Source of the DNA: Actinomortierella ambigua
Taxonomy: Eukaryota; Mortierellomycota; Mortierellomycetes; Mortierellales; Mortierellaceae
Direction of reading: 5' to 3'
Assembly (NCBI GenBank): GCA_016098155.1
Contig: JAAAJB010000116.1
Location: 1-64,000, forward strand
Length of the DNA: 64,000 bases
Shown here: piece after piece, positions 46,864-56,850 of the stretch
How the letters are laid out: every line of letters begins with the position of its first letter
Numbering within the stretch: position 1 is the stretch's first letter
Notes under the pieces: model-generated
The model's database searches: none
Seen by the model: only the letters and a program-made list of their open reading frames with translations
What the model was told of the DNA's origin: nothing
Made by a program: the position numbers and the translations under genes

Positions 46864-48299
46864 TCAATTGACATGTCTCTTTCTCTTCCAGCGCCGTCTT
46901 TGTTGTTGAACAAACCTCTGGAACCAGTACACATGCATCAGGAGCGCACAAAAGGCAACTCGCCACGCCATGCGCATCTCGACATGCTGGAACAGCTCTG
47001 GTAGGATCAGCAAAGGGTACACGATGCGCACGCCAAAGAAGACGGCCCCGAACAGCCAGTCACGTCGTGTTCTTGGGAAGATGTGGCCTGCAGCCAGAAG
47101 GATTGTCGAGGCTACAGAACAACATAGAAGAGAGTATAAAATCCCCCCCCCCCACATCCCAAGGTAAGAGCAGCAGGTCAGCAGAGTCGCAATGTTCTCC
47201 CCCTTCTCTCTTCCTCAACTCCCCCCTATCTCACTTTTCTCTTTCTCTCGCAGATTCTTAATCGTTCGCATAAACCTTATTCTCTTCCCAATTGCGGGAG
47301 AGTAAAATCATCGTTCCACACAAAGCACTCCAACTGCAAGGATTCAAATAAAGAAAAAGGATAAAAGATAAACCAATTTTGGATTCAACACCCATATCTT
47401 CCCAACAGAAAAGGGAGAGGGTGCGGGGAGGGGCGGGGTGGTGCGGGGGGGGGGTGGTTGGGTCTCCTCTAGACGTGTATATTATTACCTTCAATAGGGG
47501 TGCCGATAGCAAACAAGGTCGAGAGCTGGCGGTGCATACTCGCGCGCGAGACCACGCCCATGTAAGCCAGGTGATGGACCCATCCCGAGAGTGGGTCCAG
47601 GCTTGACCGGTAGTACACCATGCCCAGCATCAGATCCAGCATCAGGTAGCTCACAAAGTAGGCTCCGTAGAATGTCGAGACAAGCGACTCGTTGGGGAAT
47701 TCTTGGAGCGACACCATGTAATAGTGGTGGTGGCGGTGGTGAAGACGATCCGATCCGCCTACACCGACGATACCACCACCATTTCCCCCTGTTATTGTTC
47801 CTGTTCCTGTTCCTCCCAAGACGACGAATGGATTTGTCTCCTCCAGGTGACACCACGACCACCACTGCATGTGGCGTGTCAACGTCCATGTCCCTGTAAA
47901 CAGCACAACCGCAGACATACCCGTCAGGAACCACGATTGGGCACGCTGGTGCTGTGGGAGAGCCAGCCACGGTAGGCAGCGCCGAGCCATGTAAAAGCCA
48001 AACAGCTGAAGCAAAGTCGAGGCGATCCAGAAGAGCGAGAAGGGGGACGTATGTGGGTTGAGGTCAAAGTGGAGGAAAGTATATGGTTGGTGGTGTGATG
48101 TCGAGCCCATATCCCCGACGTGGCACAGAGGAAGGCCGCTCGACATAAAGCCATGTGGCGATGCAGCAGGTACTGGCAACAGTGAAACATTCTGGACCGG
48201 AGTGTCCTGCTGGGAAGGGGACGATGGAAACAGAAAGATTGGATGCAAGGGCGCTGGAAAGTAAGAGCCTACAGTGAGCGATGTGTTGCTGCTGTGCAT
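46864..48299 (-). CDS. TLC-domain membrane protein, paralogue 1
   Basis: Two exons, 48299-47489 and 47111-46864, encode 352 residues. The TLC (TRAM-LAG1-CLN8) fold is suggested by several hydrophobic helices and by the paired motifs L-M-L-D-L-M-L-G-M-V-Y-Y and W-V-H-H-L-A-Y in exon 1, then A-G-H-I-F-P and R-I-V-Y-P-L in exon 2. Proteins of this group are ER or Golgi lipid-handling enzymes (ceramide synthases) or lipid-sensing membrane proteins; the short loops and lack of the Lag1 motif point to the TMEM56/FAM57-like side. The N-terminal 75 residues are Pro/Ser-rich and poorly conserved, so the true start could be an internal ATG. The intron (377 bp) splits the codon after G-T-P-I-E, in phase 1, exactly as in the neighbouring paralogue. 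Confidence 0.78.
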
Positions 48300-48949
48300 G
48301 AGTTTTTTTTTTTACTTTTTCTCTATTTGGGCGGTGCTTGGGTCTTTTTCTTCTTCTTCTGGTGTTGAAGGAAAAATAGGTGGAACGAGGTGAAGTGAAG
48401 AGCAAGAAGCAAAGACGGCAAAACCAGAAGGGACAAGATCGAGCACAAACTCTTTCTTTTTAAACGTTGGGAGAGATGGGGAGAGGGAGGAGGAGAGGGG
48501 GGAAGAGAGAGCAACAGCCAGACACTCTGTTCTCGACACGGCCGGATCTCAAGCAACTGCCGGGTGACCAGTTGTATCCCGTAACAGATCAGGTCATCCG
48601 CTTGTGTGTATGTGTGAAAGGGGGGGGGGCAAACTGTCGCTGGCATTCCTGGTCCAATCGCGTGGCTCAGCCACCTGTCATGGTAGCGACAATTGGGTAC
48701 AACAGGGGCACTTTGTTCGGAAACAAAATCCTCGTTCCAGTTTACTCTTTCTTTGTTGGCCACCCATTTTATCAACGTGCGTGTCTTGCTTCCTGTCAAG
48801 AAAGCCGAAAAGAAAAGAACAAAAAAATAGAGAGGCACATGTCTAATCCAGTTTATATAACGAGTATATGTAGTTTATAGTGGTTACTGTTATCTGCCAC
48901 GAAAAAAAAAGGAAAAAAGCTCGAGCCGCTCGCGACGCTAGACAGGTTG
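48300..48949. other. Intergenic between TLC paralogues
   Basis: 650 bp with a T run at 48302-48312, GA-rich sequence at 48470-48510 and a G run at 48621-48629. It must hold the promoter of paralogue 1 and the 3' end of paralogue 2; no gene is recognised. Confidence 0.45.
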
Positions 48950-49550
48950 TTAAACTCTCCGACGAGACCGAGGCTGCTGAGTTGGGGCCATGAGTGGGTC
49001 TCTCGTGTTTGATGGGTCGTGCATCGCAGATGTGTATGGGTCTGTGTTGTCGTCGCTGACATCTGCAAGTGTAGGACGAAGAGCGCGTTCCTTCTCGCCT
49101 TGGATGGAGGTGGGTGCGGCGGAGCTGTCGAGGAAGGCAGGGGTCTTGTCGCTGACAGGATGGCGGCCGTCCTTGTCGGCCTTGATCTTGAGAGCAACTC
49201 CGCGAAGGACGGTGGCAAAGTGTTGTTGTCGCTTTTTGCGACCGTACTTGCGCTGGTTGTTGATATAGGCGCCGAACCAATAGATGTGGAACAGCAGAGT
49301 CATGGTGTAGAGATACCTCACCGATTTATCCTGTAGATTGAAGTAGACCTCATGCCACATGATGGCGACGTAGAAAAGACGATTGCAGACGAAGCTCATA
49401 ACGTATCCGATTTGGTTGGGGAGGTTTCGTTGGTGCGGAAACATGTAGCCCCATGAGAGAAATACACTCGATACTAGTGGCGGAAGATTAAGAAGGGTAC
49501 CATAATTATTGGTGGGAAAGTACGGAAAGTGTATGTTAGACAGGGCAGAC

Positions 49551-49581
<31 letters not shown>

Positions 49582-50405
49582 GAGAGAGAGTGTGTGTGGG
49601 GACAGAATGAGAAAGCAGAGATGTGACAAAGGGGGGATGTCCCTTCCCCCCTCGAGGCCACCCCTGCTTGTCCCCCCTCCTCCCACCACCACCGTTAATT
49701 CATTTTTGTTTCCCCACCTCACCCTCCCTCCTTCCCTCAGCTCAGGACATGGTTCCACAGATCATTATCGTTGTTCATTTGTTTGTTTCCCCTACATTCA
49801 ATCGGTGTACCAAGTGCACAAAAGACATCCAAGAGGCCACGGCTCCTCATGTGCACGACAATAAAGTAGTAGACAATATGATGGAACCAGGTCGAGAATG
49901 GCCCCATCTGCTCGCGGTAGTAGATCACTCCGAGCACGAGGTCCAGCACCAGGAACGCTTGAAAGTTGGCTGCGATCATGTGTGGCCCGATGCGGCTAGG
50001 GTCGGGGTAGTTTTCCAGCGAGAAGAGCAAGTGGGGGCGCTGCATTTGCCCCTGGTACGCGACATAGCGCTCCGGAAGGGCGGCCATCTCAGGCGAGCCG
50101 GGTGTGGGGAAGGAGTAGTCGACGGCACAGTTCCAAAGAGTGCGAACATGAGGTATCTCGTAAAAGGCGCTCACCGTGAACATGAAGGCCGAGAACAGGC
50201 TTAGCACCCATGAGAGGCCCAAGCGGTTCTTGGTGAGCGAGGGGTTCAAGTACCACATCAGATAGAACAGTAGCGGATACACGATGAGCGTCAGGGCGAA
50301 GCTTGTCCAAAACGGATTAGAGTAAAAATCAAAGTCGGCCAGGGACGACATCCTCAAGTCACCTAGCCCAAAGGCCTTTACAGCCCATGTGGAGACTGCC
50401 ACCAT
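48950..50405 (-). CDS. TLC-domain membrane protein, paralogue 2
   Basis: Two exons, 50405-49796 and 49473-48950, encode 377 residues. The start at 50405 (MVAVSTWAVKAFGLG) is preferred because upstream codons only translate simple repeats. Five to seven membrane helices are seen; the core motif V-L-D-L-V-L-G-V-I-Y-Y-R-E-Q-M-G-P-F, F-H-H-I-V-Y-Y, then F-L-S-W-G-Y-M-F-P and R-L-F-Y-V is the TLC domain. A cytoplasmic tail of about 90 residues is basic then acidic (KYGRKKRQQHF). The intron follows G-T-P-I-E in phase 1, matching paralogue 1 and supporting tandem duplication. Substrate unknown. Confidence 0.85.
49551..49605. repeat. (ACAG)n/(GA)n/(GT)n microsatellite in intron
   Basis: A composite simple repeat inside the intron of TLC paralogue 2. 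Confidence 0.85.
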
Positions 50406-51038
50406 GATTAGGGTAAACGAGGGAGGGGAGGGAAGGAGAGAGAGAGAGAGAAGGAGAGGAGAGAGAAGGAGAGAGAGAGAGAGAGAGAGATGGAGAAGCA
50501 ACGGAAGAGAAGGAGGAGGAGGGGGATGAGGAGAAAAGTGGGAGGAAGGGGGGTAAAAGGGGAAGGAGGAGAGGAAAGAAACAGGAACAGGAACAGGAAC
50601 GGGAGCAGGAGCAGGAACAGTGGTGGTGGAGTCGGAGAGACAGGACGTTGGGGAGGGGAAAGGGGAAAGACCGATGAACAAACTGGATTCATTGAAGCGC
50701 CACCCTCTATGGAACAAAAAAGTTGAGAAAGACAGACCGGCAGACTGGCTGGAGGGCATCATCGCTCCTCTCCTTTCTCCTCTTGCCAATGGCTTCTGCT
50801 CTTCATCTTCCCGTCAGGTCAGGCGGGTTAGGGTGAGCAAGAACAGGATCCTGCTGGGTGAGTCGGGTTGGTGGTGGTGGTGGTGGTGGTGGTGTGGAAG
50901 AAGGGCAGATTTCTTATTTTTCCGTCTGATAAATGTTCCTGTTTTTTAATGTTTCTTTTTTCCTTGCAGCTGCTGTGTGCCCAATAATACCAATCCCTTC
51001 TGGATAAGACTAAAATAAAAATATAGGTTGTTGCTATG
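50406..51038. other. Intergenic, GA-rich
   Basis: Strong purine bias between 50430 and 50660 (GA, GGA and GGAACA repeats) and a GGT tract at 50870-50892. Probable 5' leader of TLC paralogue 2 and 3' flank of the primase gene. Confidence 0.45.
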
Positions 51039-53795
51039 TTACACATCGTCATCATCGTCCTCGTCCAGATCAATTGCACCTTCGACGTTGGGGTCTTGCT
51101 GCTGCTGCTGCTGCTGCTGTTGCTGGGGGTGTGTTGGCACAAAGTCTGACGACTGTGGTGTCTTCTTGTAAGTATAGCCACCACGGACCAGGGGTGCCTT
51201 CACTTCCTCTTCATCCACCTCCATATCGCCTGCAGAGCCACCTTTGGCCTGCGTCTTGGAGGGTTTACGGAATAGCAAGTAGCTCTGTTCAAAGAACTGA
51301 TTGGGATGCTCAATCGTTTCTTGACTGGCAACACGGCTCTTGCCTCCTTCTACCAATCCGCCTTGAAGGGTTTCCGTGAGGATACCCATCTTCATTGCGC
51401 GGGTGACCTCAAAGTATCTAGTACACGCCAGCTGATAGTGATGACCTTGAACAAACTGCATCACATCTTCCTTGTCGAAATCGTCCAGACCACGGGCAGA
51501 CAGACTATCTCGTAGCTTTGCTGCAGGCCAGTGGCGGAACGGGCAGCCATGATGGTCACCTGGACCAGGCGTTGAACCCATAATGATACCTTTGCAACTG
51601 GTTTCATCCAAAAAAGAATGACAGATCCGTGTTAACTTTTGCTCTCTTTCCCTCACCCATCAAGTATCAAGAAAATCATTTGCACGCCTTCCGTACTATT
51701 CCTCTTACCTGTATGGAGTATAATCTGTGCGCTTTCCTTCCATACCGTACGAGTGGCGAATGTTGTATGCGTACTCCTTGTTGAACTGTTCAGCCGTGTG
51801 CTTACCAAAGGCCTTCTGCCAAAAGAGGAGCGCCTGTTCCAATGGCAAACCGATACCCTTCAAGAATAGACCATACTGCATACGGCCACCATGGCGAAGG
51901 TGCTGAGCGTTCCGGAGCTCAGTGTGCAATTGATCCATGCAAGGCGGCATGTGAAAGGTGAGCTGGAAGCAGAACCCAAGCAAAGAAAAGAGGGACGGGT
52001 GAGGAGGGAAACATCATTTGAATGGTTGTACACACAAGAATTGAATCCTTTTGTTCCTGAAACGCCCACTTACCCCGTTGACATCCTCAGCGTGAAGCTC
52101 TCCAGTAATCGAAGTCGTGGTGTAGTCCTTGCCAAGATACTGATCGTTGATGTTGTCCAACACTGGTACAAGCCGATCGTCTTCGTCCATACCGGGCAAA
52201 GCCAGTGCACAGGCCTAAAAAAGGAACAATAGGCGAAACATACACCGATTTAGGATGCATGTTTCCTTTGACCAACGGGAGTACACTCACACCGTTTGAT
52301 GTGTGTGATCATTTACCTCAAGTGAGTCTGAAAGCCGATCTCTAAACATTTCCAGAACCATTGTGACCTGTTCGGCCATAGGCACATACGCCTTTCCATC
52401 CTTGACGTAGACTGCCCTGCGCCCAACCAATCCATGCGCACGTTCGAAATCCACCTCGAAGAAAATAACGTCGTCGATGTTGACCTTGGACTCGCCATTA
52501 TCGTCGTCCTCATCATCGTCGTCAAAGTCGAACAGACCCTCGTTCTCATCGTCATCAGCCTGTCGTTCCAGTCTCTTGTTCTTGGCCTTCTTTTTCTTGT
52601 CACTGCGTGACCCTGATTTGCTCTCATCTTCTTCCGCGTCCTCATCCTCGCCATCATCTTCAGTGTGGTCTTCATCCTGGTCTCTCTCACTGTCTGCCGT
52701 ACCCTGAGCATCCGAGCCACCCCGTTTCCGAGCCTGCTCTTTCCGGGGGTTGTGATCTCTGACCTCGGACGTCTCGCTACCGTCCACTCTTCCTGCCCTT
52801 TCCTCGGCCTCGCCTTCATCCTTGCTATCATCCTCAGGGCCGCCATCAGCAACCTCGTCGTGGAACTTGGCTCCAATGTAACACTCCAGAAGCTTGTCGT
52901 GCAAAAGTCGTTTGTCCTCATCGCTCACCTAGATCGCCAAGGGTTTTTGTCATTGGAGTGTAAGTAGCCAGTCTCTTAGCCTTTGGAAGTGCGTTGAATC
53001 AAATAGCAGAAAGATAATCAAGCCTCCTCGTTGAATAGCCCACATACTCTCCGCCAGAAGAGACTCTGATGCTCCAAGAACGCGATCTGATCTTCAAGGC
53101 TCTCCCTGTCGAATCGATACTTGAACAGCGCACACTCTGCCTTCAAGAACCATGCTCTGAGTTCTGGACTATTGAGCGAAGAAAAAAAAACACAAAGGGG
53201 GGGGGGACGCGTAGTAAAGAATGTTGAGTAAGCCCATGCCTTCATATGAAGCCTCCAGGTGCACGATCCATTTTCAGTCAACAGGGGAGTATACCTCCGA
53301 CAGTATGCAAGGCGCAAGATGTAGTGGCTGATATGATCCTTGAGACGCTCGTTAGCCAACACCTCCTGTGACACTGGCGCATCCGGGGTGCTTTGAGTCA
53401 TTGTCATGTGCTTCTCAAACGCCTCTGTCATGGTCTTCTCCAGTTGCTCGGGTGACAGGCTGCGTATCTGCGAATTCTGCAATGCCGTCAAGACTATAGT
53501 GAGAGGAGCGAGAGAGAGAGAGAGAGAGAAAAAAAAAAGGAGAGGAGAATGTTGTCAGTCAAGAGGACACTAGGAATGAATGACATGAGCGGAGGGTCCA
53601 GCCGAGGTGATGGTGTAGGAGGCGCGTACTCTGCATGCGATCAAAAGCACACTGCTCGAATTCGTCCATGCTGATTTCGAGCAGAGGGGGCTCGAGGTAG
53701 AGGCTGAGGCGGACCGGATAGATTGAGTCAAAGTCATACTCAATCTCCTCCTCAGTCTCGATCTTTGTGTAGCGATGCAGTCTCCTGGCATACAT
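51039..53795 (-). CDS. PRI2: DNA primase large subunit
   Basis: Regulatory subunit of the polymerase alpha-primase complex, needed to start RNA primers; it carries a 4Fe-4S cluster. Seven exons, 53795-53630, 53493-53295, 53168-53048, 52928-52317, 52214-52074, 51962-51709 and 51597-51039, encode 683 residues. The N-terminal domain (1-370) shows [22 protein letters not shown] and the V-P-M-A-E-Q-V helix. The four cluster ligands are Cys421 (MPPC), Cys499 (SCKG), Cys516 (DHHGCPFRH) and Cys556 (QLAC). Between residues about 185 and 310, exon 4 carries a long Asp/Glu/Lys-rich insert with a KKKKAKNKR basic patch, absent from the animal and yeast proteins as I remember them. The C-terminus has a poly-Gln run and an acidic end. 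It is transcribed divergently from LUC7 across 244 bp. Confidence 0.95.
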
Positions 53796-54039
53796 GGCTA
53801 GTGGTGGCGAGGCGAGTAGGGCAAGGCGAGGGAGGCTATGCTACACAATGCAAAAAAGGATTGCAGACGCTCCATTTCCTCAGGAACTGATTTACTTGAC
53901 AGTCACCTCACTGGGGCACAACCGACGTCACCTAAAGGTTCCCTCAAGTGGGTACTGGAGCTGATCCACACTCTTGCTCACCACCACCACCACCACCACC
54001 ACCACTACCACCAATCGCCATCACCACCAATCACCACGC
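53796..54039. promoter_or_regulatory. Bidirectional promoter between PRI2 and LUC7
   Basis: The two start codons lie head to head only 244 bp apart, so both genes must share this region. It includes a CAC microsatellite (53980-54012) close to the LUC7 start; no TATA box is seen on either strand. Confidence 0.6.
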
Positions 54040-55846
54040 ATGGCACTCAACTATCAGCGCGATGCTCTGAGTGCGCTGTTTGCGCCTCTGGAACCAAGCA
54101 AGCACAAGTTCTGGGACAAGGAGGCAGGTTCTACAGGATCAAGGCGCATTCCAACCAGCCCACAGCCACAGCCCAGGGTCCGCATTCATTCCAGTTGGTC
54201 AACTCGCTAACAGCTCTCCCTGGCTTTTTTTTTGTATGTGTGCGTGTGTGTGTGTGTGGGAGGCCATCTCTAGATCTGCAAGCACTTTCTCGTCAAGTTT
54301 TGCCCCAACAGCCTGTTCACCAACACAAAATCTGACTTGGGCAACTGTGACCTGATCCACGACGAGAGGTTGCGTGAGGAGTAAGTGCCACTCCCCCTCA
54401 ACCGCCTTCTACGTGCCCGATCTCGGGATGGCCGATAGTAGAGCGAGGTCAATGTGGAAAAGGCTAATATCTTGTGTGGCTTTTGTCTACTTAGGTTCCA
54501 GAACTCCCCTGACAAGGAAAAGTATGGCTACGAGCAGGACTTTTTTGACTACCTTTCACAGCTCGTCCACGACTTGGAACGTAAGATTCGTCGTGGCAAG
54601 GAGCGAAAGGACAAGGAGGTCGATGAGACGGTAAGGCTATGACATTGATCTCTTGAACAATTGGGCTACAGCTCTTACAAACCCCTATTGTCTAACTCGC
54701 ACATTTTGTCTCGACCTTGCCATTATAGTTGCTGAATCCACGAAAGGACGAGCGGGAGGAGAAGATCATTATCCTGGAGCAAAAGATTAAGGAGACCCTG
54801 GCAAAGGTATGTGATCTGCCTCTGCACTCGGAAGTATAGCCTTTCCATGGTGCACAAGGTTCTCACATGTCTCTTCTTTTGTTCTTTGTTCGCTCTTAGG
54901 TGGAAGAGGCAGGCGAGGAAGGCCGGGTTGATGAGGCACAGTCTCTGACAGAGCAGGTGGAAAAGATGCAGAAGGAGTTACAACATTTGAAGGAGGTAAA
55001 ACATGTTGATATTGTGCTCCTGTGCTCTGGGATGCTCCTTGGCATGTTCCCACTCTTTATTGACCGTGCCAACTTTTTTTTCTTGCATCTCCGCCAATAG
55101 ACTGATGGCGTTAACCCCATCTTCCGCCAAGAAAACAAAATGGAGGTGTGTCACGTCTGTGGTGCCTTCTTGGTGATGAACGATACATCCAACCGACTGG
55201 ATGCTCACTTGCAAGGAAAGCAGCACACAGGCTACCAAAAGATTCAGGAGACATACGAGGCTATGAAGGTAAGTGTTCACGATGTCCAGAACCATTCGAT
55301 AAGTCGAACTTGCATTTTTCTTCGACTATGAAATACATAGACTGTCAGATGAGTGCAGAATCAGCCGTCCTCGCCGAAGGAGAAGGAAAAAAGTGTGAAA
55401 ACGAACCCAGCTAAGCTATTTGTTGCATTGCCTCTCTCTCTCTTTCTTTCTTTCTTGCTCCTTCTCCTCTCCCTCCCTCCCTCTCTCTCCTTCGCCTCGT
55501 CCTGCTCTGGGGAACAAATACCCTTTTTGTATCCGCATCACCCAATCTGATGGCACTCTAGAAGGAACGAGGTGATCGTGGCTCGTCACGTAGCGGACGC
55601 TATGGTGAAGGCGGTGGACCCAGCAGAGATCAATACTTCGACCGAGATGGCCGTGGTCGTCGCGATCTGCGTGACTACCGTGACCAGCCTTATAACCGTG
55701 ATAGTCGCGGTGGCCGTAGAGACTCGAGCAGGGATCGCGACCGCAGGAGAGACTATGACCGTGATCGCGACCGCGATAGGGATTACCGACGTCGCGATCG
55801 GGAGCGTGAGCGTGATCGCCGTGATCGTGATGATCGCCGTTACTGA
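54040..55846 (+). CDS. LUC7: U1 snRNP protein LUC7
   Basis: Helps U1 snRNP select 5' splice sites. Eight exons are proposed: 54040-54123, 54274-54380, 54495-54630, 54729-54806, 54900-54995, 55101-55268, 55359-55394 and 55562-55846, giving 329 residues. The first zinc finger is CCCH type (C-K-H-F-L-V-K-F-C-P, then G-N-C-D-L-I-H), and the second is C2H2 type (CHVCGAFLV ... HLQGKQH). Between them is a long coiled coil. The tail is an Arg/Asp/Gly-rich RD/RS-like domain ending R-D-D-R-R-Y. Exon 1 can join exon 2 in the family frame only with a GC-AG intron (GAG then GCAGGT), as no GT donor gives the right phase. The small seventh exon is the least certain part. Confidence 0.88.
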
Positions 55847-56850
55847 GAAAAACGAAGATAAAAAAAATACCATTGGCATACTCCCTCCTCTATTCTCTGT
55901 CAAGGTCAGCGTATCAATGCTCCATTCGCTCTCCATCCTTTGCGTCCTCACTCTCTCTGTCTATCTCTGTCTGTTTCTCTCTTTCTCTCTCTTTCTCTCT
56001 ATCTCTCTCTTTCTCTATCTCTCTATCTTTCTTTCTCTATCTCTATCTCTCTTTCTCTTTCTCTCTCCTCTCCTCTCTCCCTCTGCTTCGTCCACACCTA
56101 CCCCAAGTCGCCCCGTCACAGTCATTCATGGAGTTGTCGTCAAGATTAACAATCTACAGAGCTCTTTCTCGTCAGTCCTGTGACAATCTTGGTGGCGTAT
56201 CCATCGCATCATTGAATGTAAGAGACTTTAGAGAACCAAATAAACAACCTGAAAAAAAAACATAACCCCTCATAATTGCTAAAGTTGGCGCACCAACGTC
56301 GCCTAGCAGGAGAGCGACCAGGAGGTTGGTGTAGAGTGAAGATTGTTGCAGTCGTTCCCGAAACCCAGTTTCCAAAAGATAAAAACTTTTTGTGGTAGTC
56401 CTCTCGCGGATTGCATCGTGAGAGTCCTTCATAAGCTTGTATGGCTTCCTTGCACCATGCATGCACTACATTTGTGTTGCTGACACCCGAATCCTTCTTG
56501 GCATCCACTTTATGTATGTCCAAGTTGCTGTTGTCCCCGCACCGTTTGCTGCTTCTCGTATCGGTGGAGCAGAGGCCTCTGAGTGCACCTCGCTAGTCTT
56601 GGATCTCAGGACGTGGCGGTGATGAAGCATTTTTAAAAAAAAAAAAACTCTGGCGGTCTGTGCTAAGATTCTGAGAGGCCTGCGGGTAGGTGAAAGGGTT
56701 TCACCCTAAGATTGTCTGTCGTGTAACCCTCTGCATGTCGTTTACCAGAATCTTCGTGATACTTTTACATTTTATTTTGCCCCCCCCCCTCCTTCATCTT
56801 ACAGGGTTTCTACGGCATTTTACCATAAAGAATGCGATAGAAATGGAAGT
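55847..56850. other. Intergenic between convergent LUC7 and GPCR genes
   Basis: CT-rich microsatellite-like sequence at 55965-56075, poly-A at 56635-56647 and a C run at 56779-56788. A minus-strand frame across 56200-56523 has ordinary composition but no start or homology I can name. Confidence 0.45.

Noticed and set aside
47258..47333. Extra internal exon for TLC paralogue 1
   Set aside because: It meets a stop in the needed phase, while direct joining of 47489 to 47111 restores the TLC motif exactly.
55572..56183. Plus-strand frame of about 200 codons over the LUC7 tail
   Set aside because: Shifted frame of the Arg/Asp repeats followed by a CT microsatellite; the RD-rich frame is the one that fits the family.
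56172..56523. Minus-strand frame of about 100 codons between LUC7 and the GPCR
   Set aside because: Composition is plausible, but there is no start context, domain or splice partner; left as unassigned.
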